Source: Fundicoccus_A sp052115865
Lineage (GTDB): Bacteria; Bacillota; Bacilli; Lactobacillales; Aerococcaceae
NCBI RefSeq assembly: GCF_052115865.1
Contig: NZ_JBQKME010000020.1
Coordinates: 1 to 24,975 of the forward strand
Reading direction: 5' to 3'
DNA length: 24,975 bases
The notes beneath the pieces are model-generated. The model did no database searches. It saw only the letters and a list, made by a program, of their open reading frames with translations, and had not been told where the DNA came from. Positions 16,772 through 23,917 of this stretch are shown in pieces; the first letter of the stretch is position 1, and every line of letters begins with the position of its first letter. A program made the position numbers and the translations under genes.

Positions 16772-17416
16772 ATGAAGAATTTTTTTGCATTCGAAGGAAA
16801 ATACTATCAGTTTATGAACAAGTTAGGTAATTTAATGGGGATAAGTATGATGTTTGTTTTAACATCTATTCCGATTATTACCATTGTTCCTTCTCTTTCT
16901 GCTTTATATTATACGACGGTAAAAACACAAAGGACAGGAAATGGCTATCCAGTTCAAGAGTATAAAGCTGCATTTAAAAGAGAACTTAAACAAGGTATGA
17001 TTTTCAATTTATGTTTCATAATATCCGCAATAGTCTTAGTATTAGACATATGGTATGTTACACAATCTGAAACTCTGTTTGCAGCTATTAGTTTTGCTGT
17101 TCTCGTGCTACTTTTCTTTATCTGGATAGCTTTATTTATCTATTTACCCGTCTTATTATCTCGCTTTAATCTTTCCTCATTTGCATTATTCAAAATGAGT
17201 TTAATGATGTTATTTAGACATTTACCCTATACATTACTATTTATCATAATTTATCTACTTGCTGTACTTATCTTGTATTTGATGCCGATTCCTTTTTTAA
17301 TTATTTTGCCAGCAGTTTTGATGTTTGGCATCAGCTTTTTGATGGAACGCATATTAAAAAAATACCTTGCTTCCGAAGTATTAAATGAGGGGCAAAGTTG
17401 GTATACCATGCTGTAA
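16772..17416 (+). CDS. YesL/DUF624-family membrane protein
   Basis: This protein of about 214 residues has roughly five membrane segments and the family's opening layout. An aromatic N-terminus and K-L-G-N-L are followed by L-T-S-I-P-I-I-T-I-V-P-S-L-S-A-L-Y-Y-T, close to the P-I-V-T-I-G-A-S-x-x-A-L-Y-Y motif of YesL proteins. These proteins recur in sugar-uptake operons of Firmicutes without a known biochemical role. ATG 16772 is chosen over GTG 16754 because AAAGGGAAGAG lies just before it. It ends the first transcription unit. Confidence 0.8.
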   Translation: MKNFFAFEGKYYQFMNKLGNLMGISMMFVLTSIPIITIVPSLSALYYTTVKTQRTGNGYPVQEYKAAFKRELKQGMIFNLCFIISAIVLVLDIWYVTQSETLFAAISFAVLVLLFFIWIALFIYLPVLLSRFNLSSFALFKMSLMMLFRHLPYTLLFIIIYLLAVLILYLMPIPFLIILPAVLMFGISFLMERILKKYLASEVLNEGQSWYTML

Positions 17417-17421
17417 ATAAC

Positions 17422-17462
17422 AAACAGATTTGAGGATAATAGGCTGTCTTCACATCTGTTTT
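17422..17462. terminator. Bidirectional rho-independent terminator between convergent genes
   Basis: AAACAGAT (17422-17429) pairs with ATCTGTTT (17454-17461). Inside it TGAGGATA (17431-17438) pairs with TGTCTTCA (17445-17452) using two G-U pairs, around a six-base loop. T follows on the plus strand and an A-rich 5' arm gives U on the minus strand. It serves both the DUF624 gene and the minus-strand esterase whose stop is at 17463-17465. Confidence 0.85.
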
Positions 17463-18407
17463 TTAGTCAAAAAAGAAAGAACGATACTCATCATAGATTC
17501 TTGGTAAGTATTCGTGGCCGTACTCTGCTAAAGCAACAATTTCTTTTTTAGCCAGGATGTTATTGTAGCTTGCAAATTGTGTGATAGGTGGACAAATCGT
17601 ATCTCTTAATCCTATTGCCCAGAAAACTTGAGCTTTAATGCGTGGAGCAAAATGTTGGATATCAATATATTCTAAAGTATTGAAAATCTCATCTTCACGT
17701 TTATGTAATGGATCGCGGAATTGAAACCAATAAGCTATTTCTTCGTACGCTGAAGTTTGTGGGTAAAGTTCATAAGCCTTGCGGTAATCCGTTAAAAAAG
17801 GATAACTCACAAAAACACGATGAATATCCGGGACAAGTCCTGCACAAGCGAGCGTTAGTGCCCCGCCTTGGGAACCACCTTGTGCATAGATTTTATTTTC
17901 ATCAACATAGTCAAAGGATTTTAAGATTTTTGCTGCTTGGGCAGTATCTAAAAAGACATTTCGAAAATAGAGATTATCGCGTCCTTCTTCGATACCGCGG
18001 ATGATTAATCCTCGCATAGTTCCACCAGAAGTCTGCGTTAGGTTTTCAGACAAACCTCCTTGCCCACGTGCATCGATGGCTAAGACAACAAAACCTTCTG
18101 CTGCCCAAGCAATTTTATCTTGAAAATCACCTGAATTCGTATGGTAACCATGGAAGAGCAACATGCCTTTATGCGATTTATCTAATTTTTTTGGTGTAAT
18201 CAGTTGGCAATGGACTTTAGCTCCCTGAACACCTGTAAAATATAACTGATAAAAGTTAGCTACATTGGAAGGAATATCAACAGCGGTTAGTTGATAGTCT
18301 AGAGCTAAAGCATCCATTTCTGCTAGATTTTGATCCCACCAACTATCAAAATCAGAAGGCTTTTGACCACTTCCTTTATAATCTTTCCATGTATTCCAAT
18401 CAAACAT
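17463..18407 (-). CDS. CE7 acetyl esterase (acetyl xylan esterase / cephalosporin-C deacetylase family)
   Basis: This 314-residue alpha/beta-hydrolase of family CE7 removes acetyl groups from sugars. The CE7 signature is complete: R-G-Q (114-116), G-G-S-Q-G-G with nucleophile S179, D269 in G-L-R-D-T and H298 in Y-G-H-E-Y. Length and spacing match characterised members. With no signal peptide it acts in the cytoplasm, where CE7 enzymes deacetylate imported oligosaccharides; here acetylated manno-oligosaccharides are the likely substrate. TAGGAGG precedes the ATG. It is transcribed against the rest of the locus, from a promoter overlapping the operator shared with the GH113 gene. Confidence 0.93.
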   Translation of the reverse strand: MFDWNTWKDYKGSGQKPSDFDSWWDQNLAEMDALALDYQLTAVDIPSNVANFYQLYFTGVQGAKVHCQLITPKKLDKSHKGMLLFHGYHTNSGDFQDKIAWAAEGFVVLAIDARGQGGLSENLTQTSGGTMRGLIIRGIEEGRDNLYFRNVFLDTAQAAKILKSFDYVDENKIYAQGGSQGGALTLACAGLVPDIHRVFVSYPFLTDYRKAYELYPQTSAYEEIAYWFQFRDPLHKREDEIFNTLEYIDIQHFAPRIKAQVFWAIGLRDTICPPITQFASYNNILAKKEIVALAEYGHEYLPRIYDEYRSFFFD

Positions 18408-18508
18408 ATGATTTTCCTCCTAGATTCTTAGAAAAAATAATAAATGATTCATCAATGATGTCTTTACAAATTTCTTTAAAAATGACATGATAATAACTGA
18501 TATAGAAT

Positions 18509-18539
18509 AAATATATACTTTATAAACATAAAGTCAATA
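18509..18539. promoter_or_regulatory. Putative shared operator O2 between esterase and GH113 genes
   Basis: The segment matches O1 (2746-2776) at 25 of 31 positions, with the same two 10-mers (AAATATATAC and AAACATAAAG) 15 bases apart. It coincides with the minus-strand promoter of the esterase and lies in the leader region of the GH113 gene. One bound regulator could therefore control both directions. The GntR protein encoded at 22019 is the natural candidate. Confidence 0.55.
18510..18537 (-). promoter_or_regulatory. Promoter of the CE7 esterase gene
   Basis: On the minus strand TTGACT (complement of 18532-18537) and TATATT (complement of 18510-18515) are 16 bases apart. Each is one mismatch from consensus. 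The transcript would start near 18503, giving a leader of about 95 bases. The elements lie inside operator O2. Confidence 0.6.
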
Positions 18540-18555
18540 TGTAAGGATCGTAAAA

Positions 18556-19494
18556 ATAGACTATATCAAAGGTTTTACATTTGGCTATTTGAGTCAAAGA
18601 GGCGACTGGGACAAACCAGAAGCAAAAGAATCTTTAGAACAACTAAAAGAACGTTGTGACATCGATACCGTTATTTTACCGATAGTCGTAGAGCAAGATA
18701 CTATCCATTCTACGGTAATTAATTGGCAAGTAGAATCTGTTTTATCTGATCAAGAAGTAAAGGATATGATTCATTATGCTAAGAGTATTGGACTACGAGT
18801 TATTTTGAAATCGATGCTAAATGTAGCGGATGGCACATGGAGAGCGCACATCAATTTCTTTGATTACGATGTACCTTGCGAACCTAAATGGTCAGATTGG
18901 TTTAAAAATTATGAAGCATTTATTATCCATTATGCCAAGATTGCTGAAGAAACTTCTTGCGAGATGTTTGTTATTGGCTGTGAGATGGTGAATTCGGATA
19001 GACGGGAAACAGGATGGCGAGCACTTATTGACAAAGTTCGCAGCAATTACCACGGCAAGATTACTTACAACTGTGATAAATATCAAGAAGACCGCTTAAA
19101 GTGGTGGGATGCTGTAGATGTTATTTCTTCATCTGGATATTATCCAATTGGGACTTGGCCAGAACAACTTGAACGGATTAAAAAAGTAGTGGAAGAACAT
19201 GGAAAACCATTTTTCTTCTGTGAAGCAGGCTGTGCAAGCCGTACTGGAGCAAAAGATTTACCAAATGATTGGTCGTTGGCGGGAAGTATCAGTTTAAAAG
19301 ATCAATCTGACTGGTATGAAGATATGTTTAATCACACTCACAATGAAAGCTGGATTGATGGTTTTGCTTTGTGGGATTGGAAAGCGCACTTATATCCTAT
19401 TGAAGATGCAGCAAATGATATTGACTACGCTGTTTATGGAAAACCAGCTGAGAAAATTATAAAAGATCATTATCAAATGATTTCTAAGGAGTGA
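18556..19494 (+). CDS. GH113 beta-1,4-mannanase, cytoplasmic; start codon uncertain
   Basis: This TIM-barrel glycosidase resembles GH113 mannanases: C-E-M-F-V-I-G-C-E-M carries the acid/base glutamate and P-F-F-F-C-E-A-G-C-A-S the nucleophile. The only standard in-frame start is TTG at 18589, which has no ribosome binding site and would remove the conserved first strand. The codons just upstream read I-K-G-F-T-F-G-Y-L-S-Q-R-G-D-W, a family-type N-terminus. The frame is open back to a TAA at 18529. AAGGA (18543-18547) points to a start near 18550-18556, where the codons are GTA, AAA and ATA. I give ATA 18556 as a working start; a GTG-to-GTA mutation at 18550 is the alternative. There is no signal peptide. 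It probably cleaves short manno-oligosaccharides alongside GH26. Confidence 0.75.
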   Translation: MDYIKGFTFGYLSQRGDWDKPEAKESLEQLKERCDIDTVILPIVVEQDTIHSTVINWQVESVLSDQEVKDMIHYAKSIGLRVILKSMLNVADGTWRAHINFFDYDVPCEPKWSDWFKNYEAFIIHYAKIAEETSCEMFVIGCEMVNSDRRETGWRALIDKVRSNYHGKITYNCDKYQEDRLKWWDAVDVISSSGYYPIGTWPEQLERIKKVVEEHGKPFFFCEAGCASRTGAKDLPNDWSLAGSISLKDQSDWYEDMFNHTHNESWIDGFALWDWKAHLYPIEDAANDIDYAVYGKPAEKIIKDHYQMISKE

Positions 19495-19499
19495 AAGTC

Positions 19500-20456
19500 A
19501 TGGAGTATCGTAATTTAGGAAGTAGTGGATTAAAAGTTCCTATTCTATCATTAGGTTTATGGAATAATTTTGGGAATAATCGAGATTTTGGCCTACAAAA
19601 AGAGATTGTTAATCACGCTTTTGAAGCGGGGATAACTTATTTTGATTTAGCGAATAATTATGGTCCGCCAGCCGGTAGTGCTGAAATAAATTTTGGGCGA
19701 ATCTTTCATGAGAGTCTTAGATCTCACCGTCATGAGCTTATCATCGCAACCAAAGCAGGTAATGGAATGTGGGGGGGACCTTATGGAAAAGGGGGTTCAC
19801 GTAAACATCTTTTAACAAGTATCGACCAATCATTAGATAGATTAGGTCTCGATTATGTGGATATTTTTTATTCGCATCGTCCAGATACCGAGACACCTTT
19901 TGAAGAAACAGCTGAAGCAATGAGACACATAATTAATTCAGGAAAAGCATTATATATTGGTCTTTCTAATTATGATGCTGAGCAAACACAAGAAATGACG
20001 CAACTTTTATTGGAAAAATCTATTCCGATAGTTGTCCATCAACCCTCATACAGTATGTTTAACCATTGGGCTGAAATAACTTTATTCCCAACTGTAAAAG
20101 AATTATCTTTAGGTGTTGCTGCTTATAGTCCGTTAGCACAAGGATTACTGACAAGTCGCTACTTAAATGGAATACCAAGTGATTCGCGAGCAGCGGGTAA
20201 TACAAATCCTTGGTTAACTCCAGAGCATGTAGAACAAACATTAGAAAAAGTACAGAAATTAAATAAAATAGCCAATGAACGGAATCAAAGCTTGTCTCAG
20301 CTAGCTTTAACATGGAATTTGAGAGATCAAGTTGTTGCAACAAATATTATTGGAGTAAGCAGTGTGGCTCAGTTGGAAGATAATTTAATATCAGTAACAT
20401 CGCAAATGTTAACCAATGAAGAATTAGATGAAATATCAAATATTCTTGATAATTAA
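19500..20456 (+). CDS. Aldo/keto reductase, YghZ-like
   Basis: This is an NADPH-dependent aldo/keto reductase of about 318 residues. The catalytic tetrad is D49, Y54, K85 and H126 (in D-L-A-N-N-Y-G-P, A-T-K-A-G and Y-S-H-R). Y-R-N-L-G-S-S-G-L-K-V-P, S-L-G-L-W-N-N-F-G and S-P-L-A-Q-G-L-L-T-S-R-Y are close to the YghZ (L-glyceraldehyde-3-phosphate reductase) subgroup. The substrate here is unknown. ATG 19500 is chosen because AAGGAG (19486-19491) sits 8 bases upstream, overlapping the end of the GH113 gene, so the two are coupled. GTG 19491 lies inside that site. Confidence 0.88.
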   Translation: MEYRNLGSSGLKVPILSLGLWNNFGNNRDFGLQKEIVNHAFEAGITYFDLANNYGPPAGSAEINFGRIFHESLRSHRHELIIATKAGNGMWGGPYGKGGSRKHLLTSIDQSLDRLGLDYVDIFYSHRPDTETPFEETAEAMRHIINSGKALYIGLSNYDAEQTQEMTQLLLEKSIPIVVHQPSYSMFNHWAEITLFPTVKELSLGVAAYSPLAQGLLTSRYLNGIPSDSRAAGNTNPWLTPEHVEQTLEKVQKLNKIANERNQSLSQLALTWNLRDQVVATNIIGVSSVAQLEDNLISVTSQMLTNEELDEISNILDN

Positions 20457-20500
20457 TGTCTATTAAATTGAATGAACATATAGTGAGGATGATGAAATAA

Positions 20501-21925
20501 ATGATCAAAGAATTTCCTAAAGATTTTTGGTGGGGAGCAGCAACTTCAGGACCACAAAGTGAAGGTCGCTTTAATAAACAACATGCGAATGTTTTCGATT
20601 ATTGGTATGAAATAGAGCCTGAAGCTTTCTATAATCAAGTGGGACCAGATACTGCCTCAAACTTTTATAATAGCTTTCGTGAAGATATCCAAATGATGAA
20701 AGAAATTGGTTTAAATTCAGTTCGGACATCCATTCAATGGACACGCTTAATTGATGACCTTGAAGAAGGTAGTTTAAATGAAGATGGTGTTCGATTCTAT
20801 AATGATGTGATTAATGAATTTATTAAAAATGATATCAAACCAATTATCAATCTATGTCATTTTGATCTACCTGTAGAGCTCTATCATAAATATGGCGGAT
20901 GGGAATCTAAACATGTTGTAGATCTTTTTGTAAAATTTGCAGAACAATCTTTTACACTTTTCGGTGACCGCATAGAAGACTGGTTTACATTCAATGAGCC
21001 GATGGTCATTGTTGATGGAGAGTATTTATACCAATTCCACTATCCAAATATTGTCGATGGAAAAAAAGCAGTCCAAGTTGCCTATAATATTACCCTAGCT
21101 TCTGCAAAAGCAATTGCACGATTTAAAGAAATAAATACTAACCCAGCCGGACGTATTGGAATTATCCTTAATTTGACTCCTTCTTATCCTGCTACTGACA
21201 GCCCTGCAGACAAAGCAGCCGCACATTTTGCAGATTTATGGTCGAATGGATTATTTTTAGACCCATCCATTAAAGGAAGCTTTAATCCAGAACTGATTGA
21301 TGTGCTAACAAAGGATGGCGTATTATGGGAATCTACCACTGAAGAGTTGGCAATAATAGAGCAGAATACCATCGATGTTTTAGGAGTAAACTTTTACCAT
21401 CCCAATCGCTTCCAAGAACCAAGTATTTCACCTAACAGTTTAACGGTCGATTGGATGCCTCATAAGTATTATCATCATTACGATATGCCAGGACGACGTA
21501 TGAATGTGGATAAAGGTTGGGAGATTTATCCAAAAGCTTTATACGATATTGCTATAAATATTCGCGATAATTATCAAAATATCCCATGGTTTGTTTCTGA
21601 AAATGGGATGGGTGTTTCTCGAGAAGAACGATACTTAGATGACAAAGGTATAATTCAAGATGATTACCGAATTCAATTTATTTCTGAACATCTTTACTGG
21701 ATTCATCAGGGAATGGAAGAAGGATCAAACTGTTTCGGATACCATCTCTGGACACCTATTGATTGTTGGTCATGGAAAAATGCCTACCGAAACCGTTATG
21801 GTTTTATTTCGAATAATATACATACACAAGTAAAAACAATTAAAAAATCAGGACACTGGTTTAAAGAAGTAGCAAATAATAATAAGCTGGAACTAAGTGA
21901 TGATATAGAAAGTAATTTTCTCTGA
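20501..21925 (+). CDS. GH1 beta-glycosidase (beta-mannosidase/beta-glucosidase or phospho-glycosidase)
   Basis: This 474-residue GH1 TIM-barrel enzyme has acid/base E166 in T-F-N-E-P and nucleophile E367 in V-S-E-N-G. It would release the non-reducing sugar from oligosaccharides made by GH26/GH113. The glycone-site segment W-T-P-I-D-C-W-S-W-K-N-A-Y-R-N-R-Y-G is neither the glucosidase type (F-E-W) nor the full 6-phospho type. Aligned to LacG by eye it keeps the phosphate-contact serine (S424) and tyrosine (Y433) but has N431 for the lysine. Specificity is therefore open. There is no signal peptide. GTGAGGATGA precedes the ATG. It ends the GH113 unit, and the regulator gene follows with its own promoter. 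Confidence 0.9.
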   Translation: MIKEFPKDFWWGAATSGPQSEGRFNKQHANVFDYWYEIEPEAFYNQVGPDTASNFYNSFREDIQMMKEIGLNSVRTSIQWTRLIDDLEEGSLNEDGVRFYNDVINEFIKNDIKPIINLCHFDLPVELYHKYGGWESKHVVDLFVKFAEQSFTLFGDRIEDWFTFNEPMVIVDGEYLYQFHYPNIVDGKKAVQVAYNITLASAKAIARFKEINTNPAGRIGIILNLTPSYPATDSPADKAAAHFADLWSNGLFLDPSIKGSFNPELIDVLTKDGVLWESTTEELAIIEQNTIDVLGVNFYHPNRFQEPSISPNSLTVDWMPHKYYHHYDMPGRRMNVDKGWEIYPKALYDIAINIRDNYQNIPWFVSENGMGVSREERYLDDKGIIQDDYRIQFISEHLYWIHQGMEEGSNCFGYHLWTPIDCWSWKNAYRNRYGFISNNIHTQVKTIKKSGHWFKEVANNNKLELSDDIESNFL

Positions 21926-21926
21926 T

Positions 21927-21957
21927 AGGTATACGCTTCTTGTATAAGTATATACCT
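21927..21957. promoter_or_regulatory. Putative autoregulatory operator O3
   Basis: GTATATAC (21948-21955) is a perfect palindrome of the HutC-type GT...AC form and sits between the -35 and -10 boxes. AGGTATA (21927-21933) and TATACCT (21951-21957) form a wider inverted repeat. The TATATAC core is shared with O1 and O2; the rest of those sites is not clearly conserved here. Confidence 0.5.
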
Positions 21958-21969
21958 TTATGGTATGAT
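21940..21969 (+). promoter_or_regulatory. Promoter of the GntR regulator gene
   Basis: TTGTAT (21940-21945) and TATGAT (21964-21969) are 18 bases apart. An operator-like palindrome lies between them, as expected for autoregulation. The predicted leader is about 45 bases. Confidence 0.55.
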
Positions 21970-22018
21970 TTCTTTATTATACAATTGAAGCAACTTAGTG
22001 GCTAGAGGAGAGAAAATA

Positions 22019-22735
22019 ATGCAAAAGAAATATGTCATGATATCTAATGATATTCGAAAAAAAATATCGGAAGGTGTGTACCAAGCGAACGATCAACTTC
22101 CATTTGAGAAAGACTTATGTGTTATTTATGATGCAAGCAAAATGACTGTGAAAAAAGCGCTTGATATCTTAGTAACAGAAGGCTTAATCATAAAAAGACG
22201 TGGATCAGGTACCTTTGTAAAAGATATTGGACCTGAAGAATCACAAAAGTTAATAATGTCTAATCAATTCCGAGGAGCCACAGCAACATATCCGAATCAA
22301 GAAATTAAAAGTATTGTATTAGAATTTTCAGTCATTAAAGCACCAGAAGAAGTGCGTAAGAAACTAAATGTAGATGAAGGAGATTTTGTCTATAATGTCT
22401 ATCGTTTACGATTCATTGATGGGGAACCTTTTGTGCTAGAACGTATTTATATGCCTATCGATGTAGTCCATTCTTTAAAAGAAGAGCATTTAACTGAATC
22501 GCTTTACCAATATATAGAGGAAGATCTGTCTTTAGTGATTCAAAGTGCACACCGGACAGTAACCTTTCGTAAAGGCACTGATTTTGAAACAGAAAATTTA
22601 ACATTGAAGACAGGAGATCCTGTTGGAGTTGCCGAGCAAGTTGGTTATTTGAATACAGGTATAGCGTTTGAATATTCAATTTCAATTCATCGCTATGACA
22701 TGTATGCTGTACAATTAGTTCTAACAAGAGATTAA
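22019..22735 (+). CDS. GntR-family (HutC/UTRA) transcriptional regulator
   Basis: This protein of about 238 residues has an N-terminal winged helix (1-70, ending R-R-G-S-G-T-F-V). A UTRA effector domain follows (about 80-235, with F-S-V-I-K-A-P-E-E-V, Y-R-L-R-F-I-D-G-E-P-F-V-L-E-R-I-Y-M-P and F-E-Y-S-I-S-I-H-R). UTRA domains bind small sugars or sugar phosphates and release the repressor from DNA. ATG 22019 follows AGAGGAG by 8 bases; the upstream in-frame GTG 21998 has no such site. It likely controls the locus through O1-O3. The effector could be a manno-oligosaccharide or a phosphorylated product of the next gene. Confidence 0.92.
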   Translation: MQKKYVMISNDIRKKISEGVYQANDQLPFEKDLCVIYDASKMTVKKALDILVTEGLIIKRRGSGTFVKDIGPEESQKLIMSNQFRGATATYPNQEIKSIVLEFSVIKAPEEVRKKLNVDEGDFVYNVYRLRFIDGEPFVLERIYMPIDVVHSLKEEHLTESLYQYIEEDLSLVIQSAHRTVTFRKGTDFETENLTLKTGDPVGVAEQVGYLNTGIAFEYSISIHRYDMYAVQLVLTRD

Positions 22736-22757
22736 TATCAGTATTGAAGGTGAATGG

Positions 22758-23651
22758 ATGATTTTAGCAGTATTTGACATCGGAGGTACATCCGTAAAAT
22801 ATGGCATTTGGAAAAATGAAACTTTAGAGCATCAAGATATGTTTATGACCCCTGAGAGCTGGGAAGTCATGAAAAGTAAACTTAAAGAAGCCTTTCAACA
22901 ATTAGAAAAGAAGATGGACAAGAAATTAGATGGAGCGGCCTTTAGCTGTCCAGGTGCTGTGAATCCTTCTGAAGGTGTTATTTATGGCTTTAGTGCGGTT
23001 CCCTACATGCATCTGTTTCCGATTAAAGATGAATTGACCCAGCTTTTGGGAGTACCCGTAACTATTGAAAATGATGCAAACTGTGCAGCTTTAGCAGAGC
23101 TAACCTATGGAGCAGCCTCAGATGTTGATAATGTATTATTTATTATCATTGGTTCAGGTATTGGTGGGTCGGTTATTCTAAATCGTCAACTGATTAGAGG
23201 ACGTAATCTTTTCGGTGGAGAATTTGGCTTTATGTTATTAGAAAATGATCGATCATTTAGTGACTTAGCCAGTCCAGTTCGTGTGGCTTATCGTTATGCA
23301 GAAGAATTAGGACTTCAAGCAGGCGAAATTAGTGGCAAAGAAATGTTTCAACGAGCAGATTCAAAGGAAGCTTTAGCAATGAAATATGTAGAAAGTTTAA
23401 AAGATGGCTTAGCTCGTGGTATTCAGACGTTGTTGGTTGCCTTAAATCCCGATAAAGTCGTTATTGGTGGAGCTATTTCTAGTCGACAAGATTTAATTGA
23501 TGAAGTTTCAGAACGCATAAAACAACTTTTAGTCCAAACAAATGCTAGTGATGTTGAAGCAAACATATTGGCTTGTCGTTTTAATAATGATGCGAATTTG
23601 ATAGGTGCTGTGATTGCCTTTTTAGAGCAAAGAAAACGATTGGAGCCTTAA
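22758..23651 (+). CDS. ROK-family sugar kinase, BglK-like, lacking the zinc site
   Basis: This 297-residue ATP-dependent kinase has D-I-G-G-T (7-11), E-N-D-A-N with catalytic D106, I-G-S-G-I-G-G and V-I-G-G-A-I. Most bacterial ROK sugar kinases carry a G-H...C-x-C-G-x-x-G-C zinc site. Here the segment is G-G-E-F-G-F-M (His replaced by Phe158) and no cysteine cluster follows. Length and this variant resemble, from memory, the beta-glucoside kinase BglK of Klebsiella and Listeria, which phosphorylates disaccharides. The substrate could be mannose, glucose or mannobiose. It lies 22 bases after the regulator gene and is probably cotranscribed with it. Confidence 0.88.
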   Translation: MILAVFDIGGTSVKYGIWKNETLEHQDMFMTPESWEVMKSKLKEAFQQLEKKMDKKLDGAAFSCPGAVNPSEGVIYGFSAVPYMHLFPIKDELTQLLGVPVTIENDANCAALAELTYGAASDVDNVLFIIIGSGIGGSVILNRQLIRGRNLFGGEFGFMLLENDRSFSDLASPVRVAYRYAEELGLQAGEISGKEMFQRADSKEALAMKYVESLKDGLARGIQTLLVALNPDKVVIGGAISSRQDLIDEVSERIKQLLVQTNASDVEANILACRFNNDANLIGAVIAFLEQRKRLEP

Positions 23652-23670
23652 TTAAAAATAATTTCCTTAC

Positions 23671-23772
23671 TTTATCTCTGATTTCCCCAACAAACAAAAC
23701 CCTGTGTCACCTGAATCTGCCTATGCCAGCCACCAGATATGTGAAAAAATATTGGAAGCGCATAACTTTTGA
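23671..23772 (+). pseudogene. Direct repeat copy 2: 3' remnant of a Gfo/Idh/MocA oxidoreductase gene
   Basis: Positions 23679-23760 match 2309-2390 at 79 of 82 positions. The frame is open through the match and ends E-A-H-N-F then TGA (23770-23772), where the full gene ends E-E-Y-G-F then TAA. Two of the three internal differences (GTT/GTG, ATT/ATA) are synonymous, so this is the end of a related allele that evolved as coding sequence. Everything upstream of about 23671 is missing. Confidence 0.85.
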
Positions 23773-23856
23773 TTTTGTTATAAATAAATCTAATAATATT
23801 TTCAGAAATAAAAACTAGCTATCTCCAAGAAGCCACTCTTAGCAAGTCTTATTATT

Positions 23857-23884
23857 TTGGAATATGATTATTTTGCTATATAAT
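23857..23884 (+). promoter_or_regulatory. Promoter of the DUF937 gene
   Basis: TTGGAA (23857-23862) and a perfect TATAAT (23879-23884) are 16 bases apart. This gives a leader of about 25 bases before the AAAGGAG site. Confidence 0.65.
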
Positions 23885-23917
23885 GTGGAAAACAACTAAT
23901 CAAAAGGAGTGTTCAAA

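Noticed and set aside
17708..18004. 98-codon plus-strand open frame
   Set aside because: It is the antisense shadow of the CE7 esterase, whose catalytic triad proves the minus-strand frame.
18463..18508. Candidate plus-strand promoter for the GH113 gene (TTTACA at 18463, TATAGA or GATAAT downstream)
   Set aside because: No pair of boxes has acceptable spacing, so a defined promoter cannot be placed although one is expected.
22455..22727. 90-codon minus-strand open frame under the GntR gene
   Set aside because: Antisense to a well-supported regulator; no start signals or family features.
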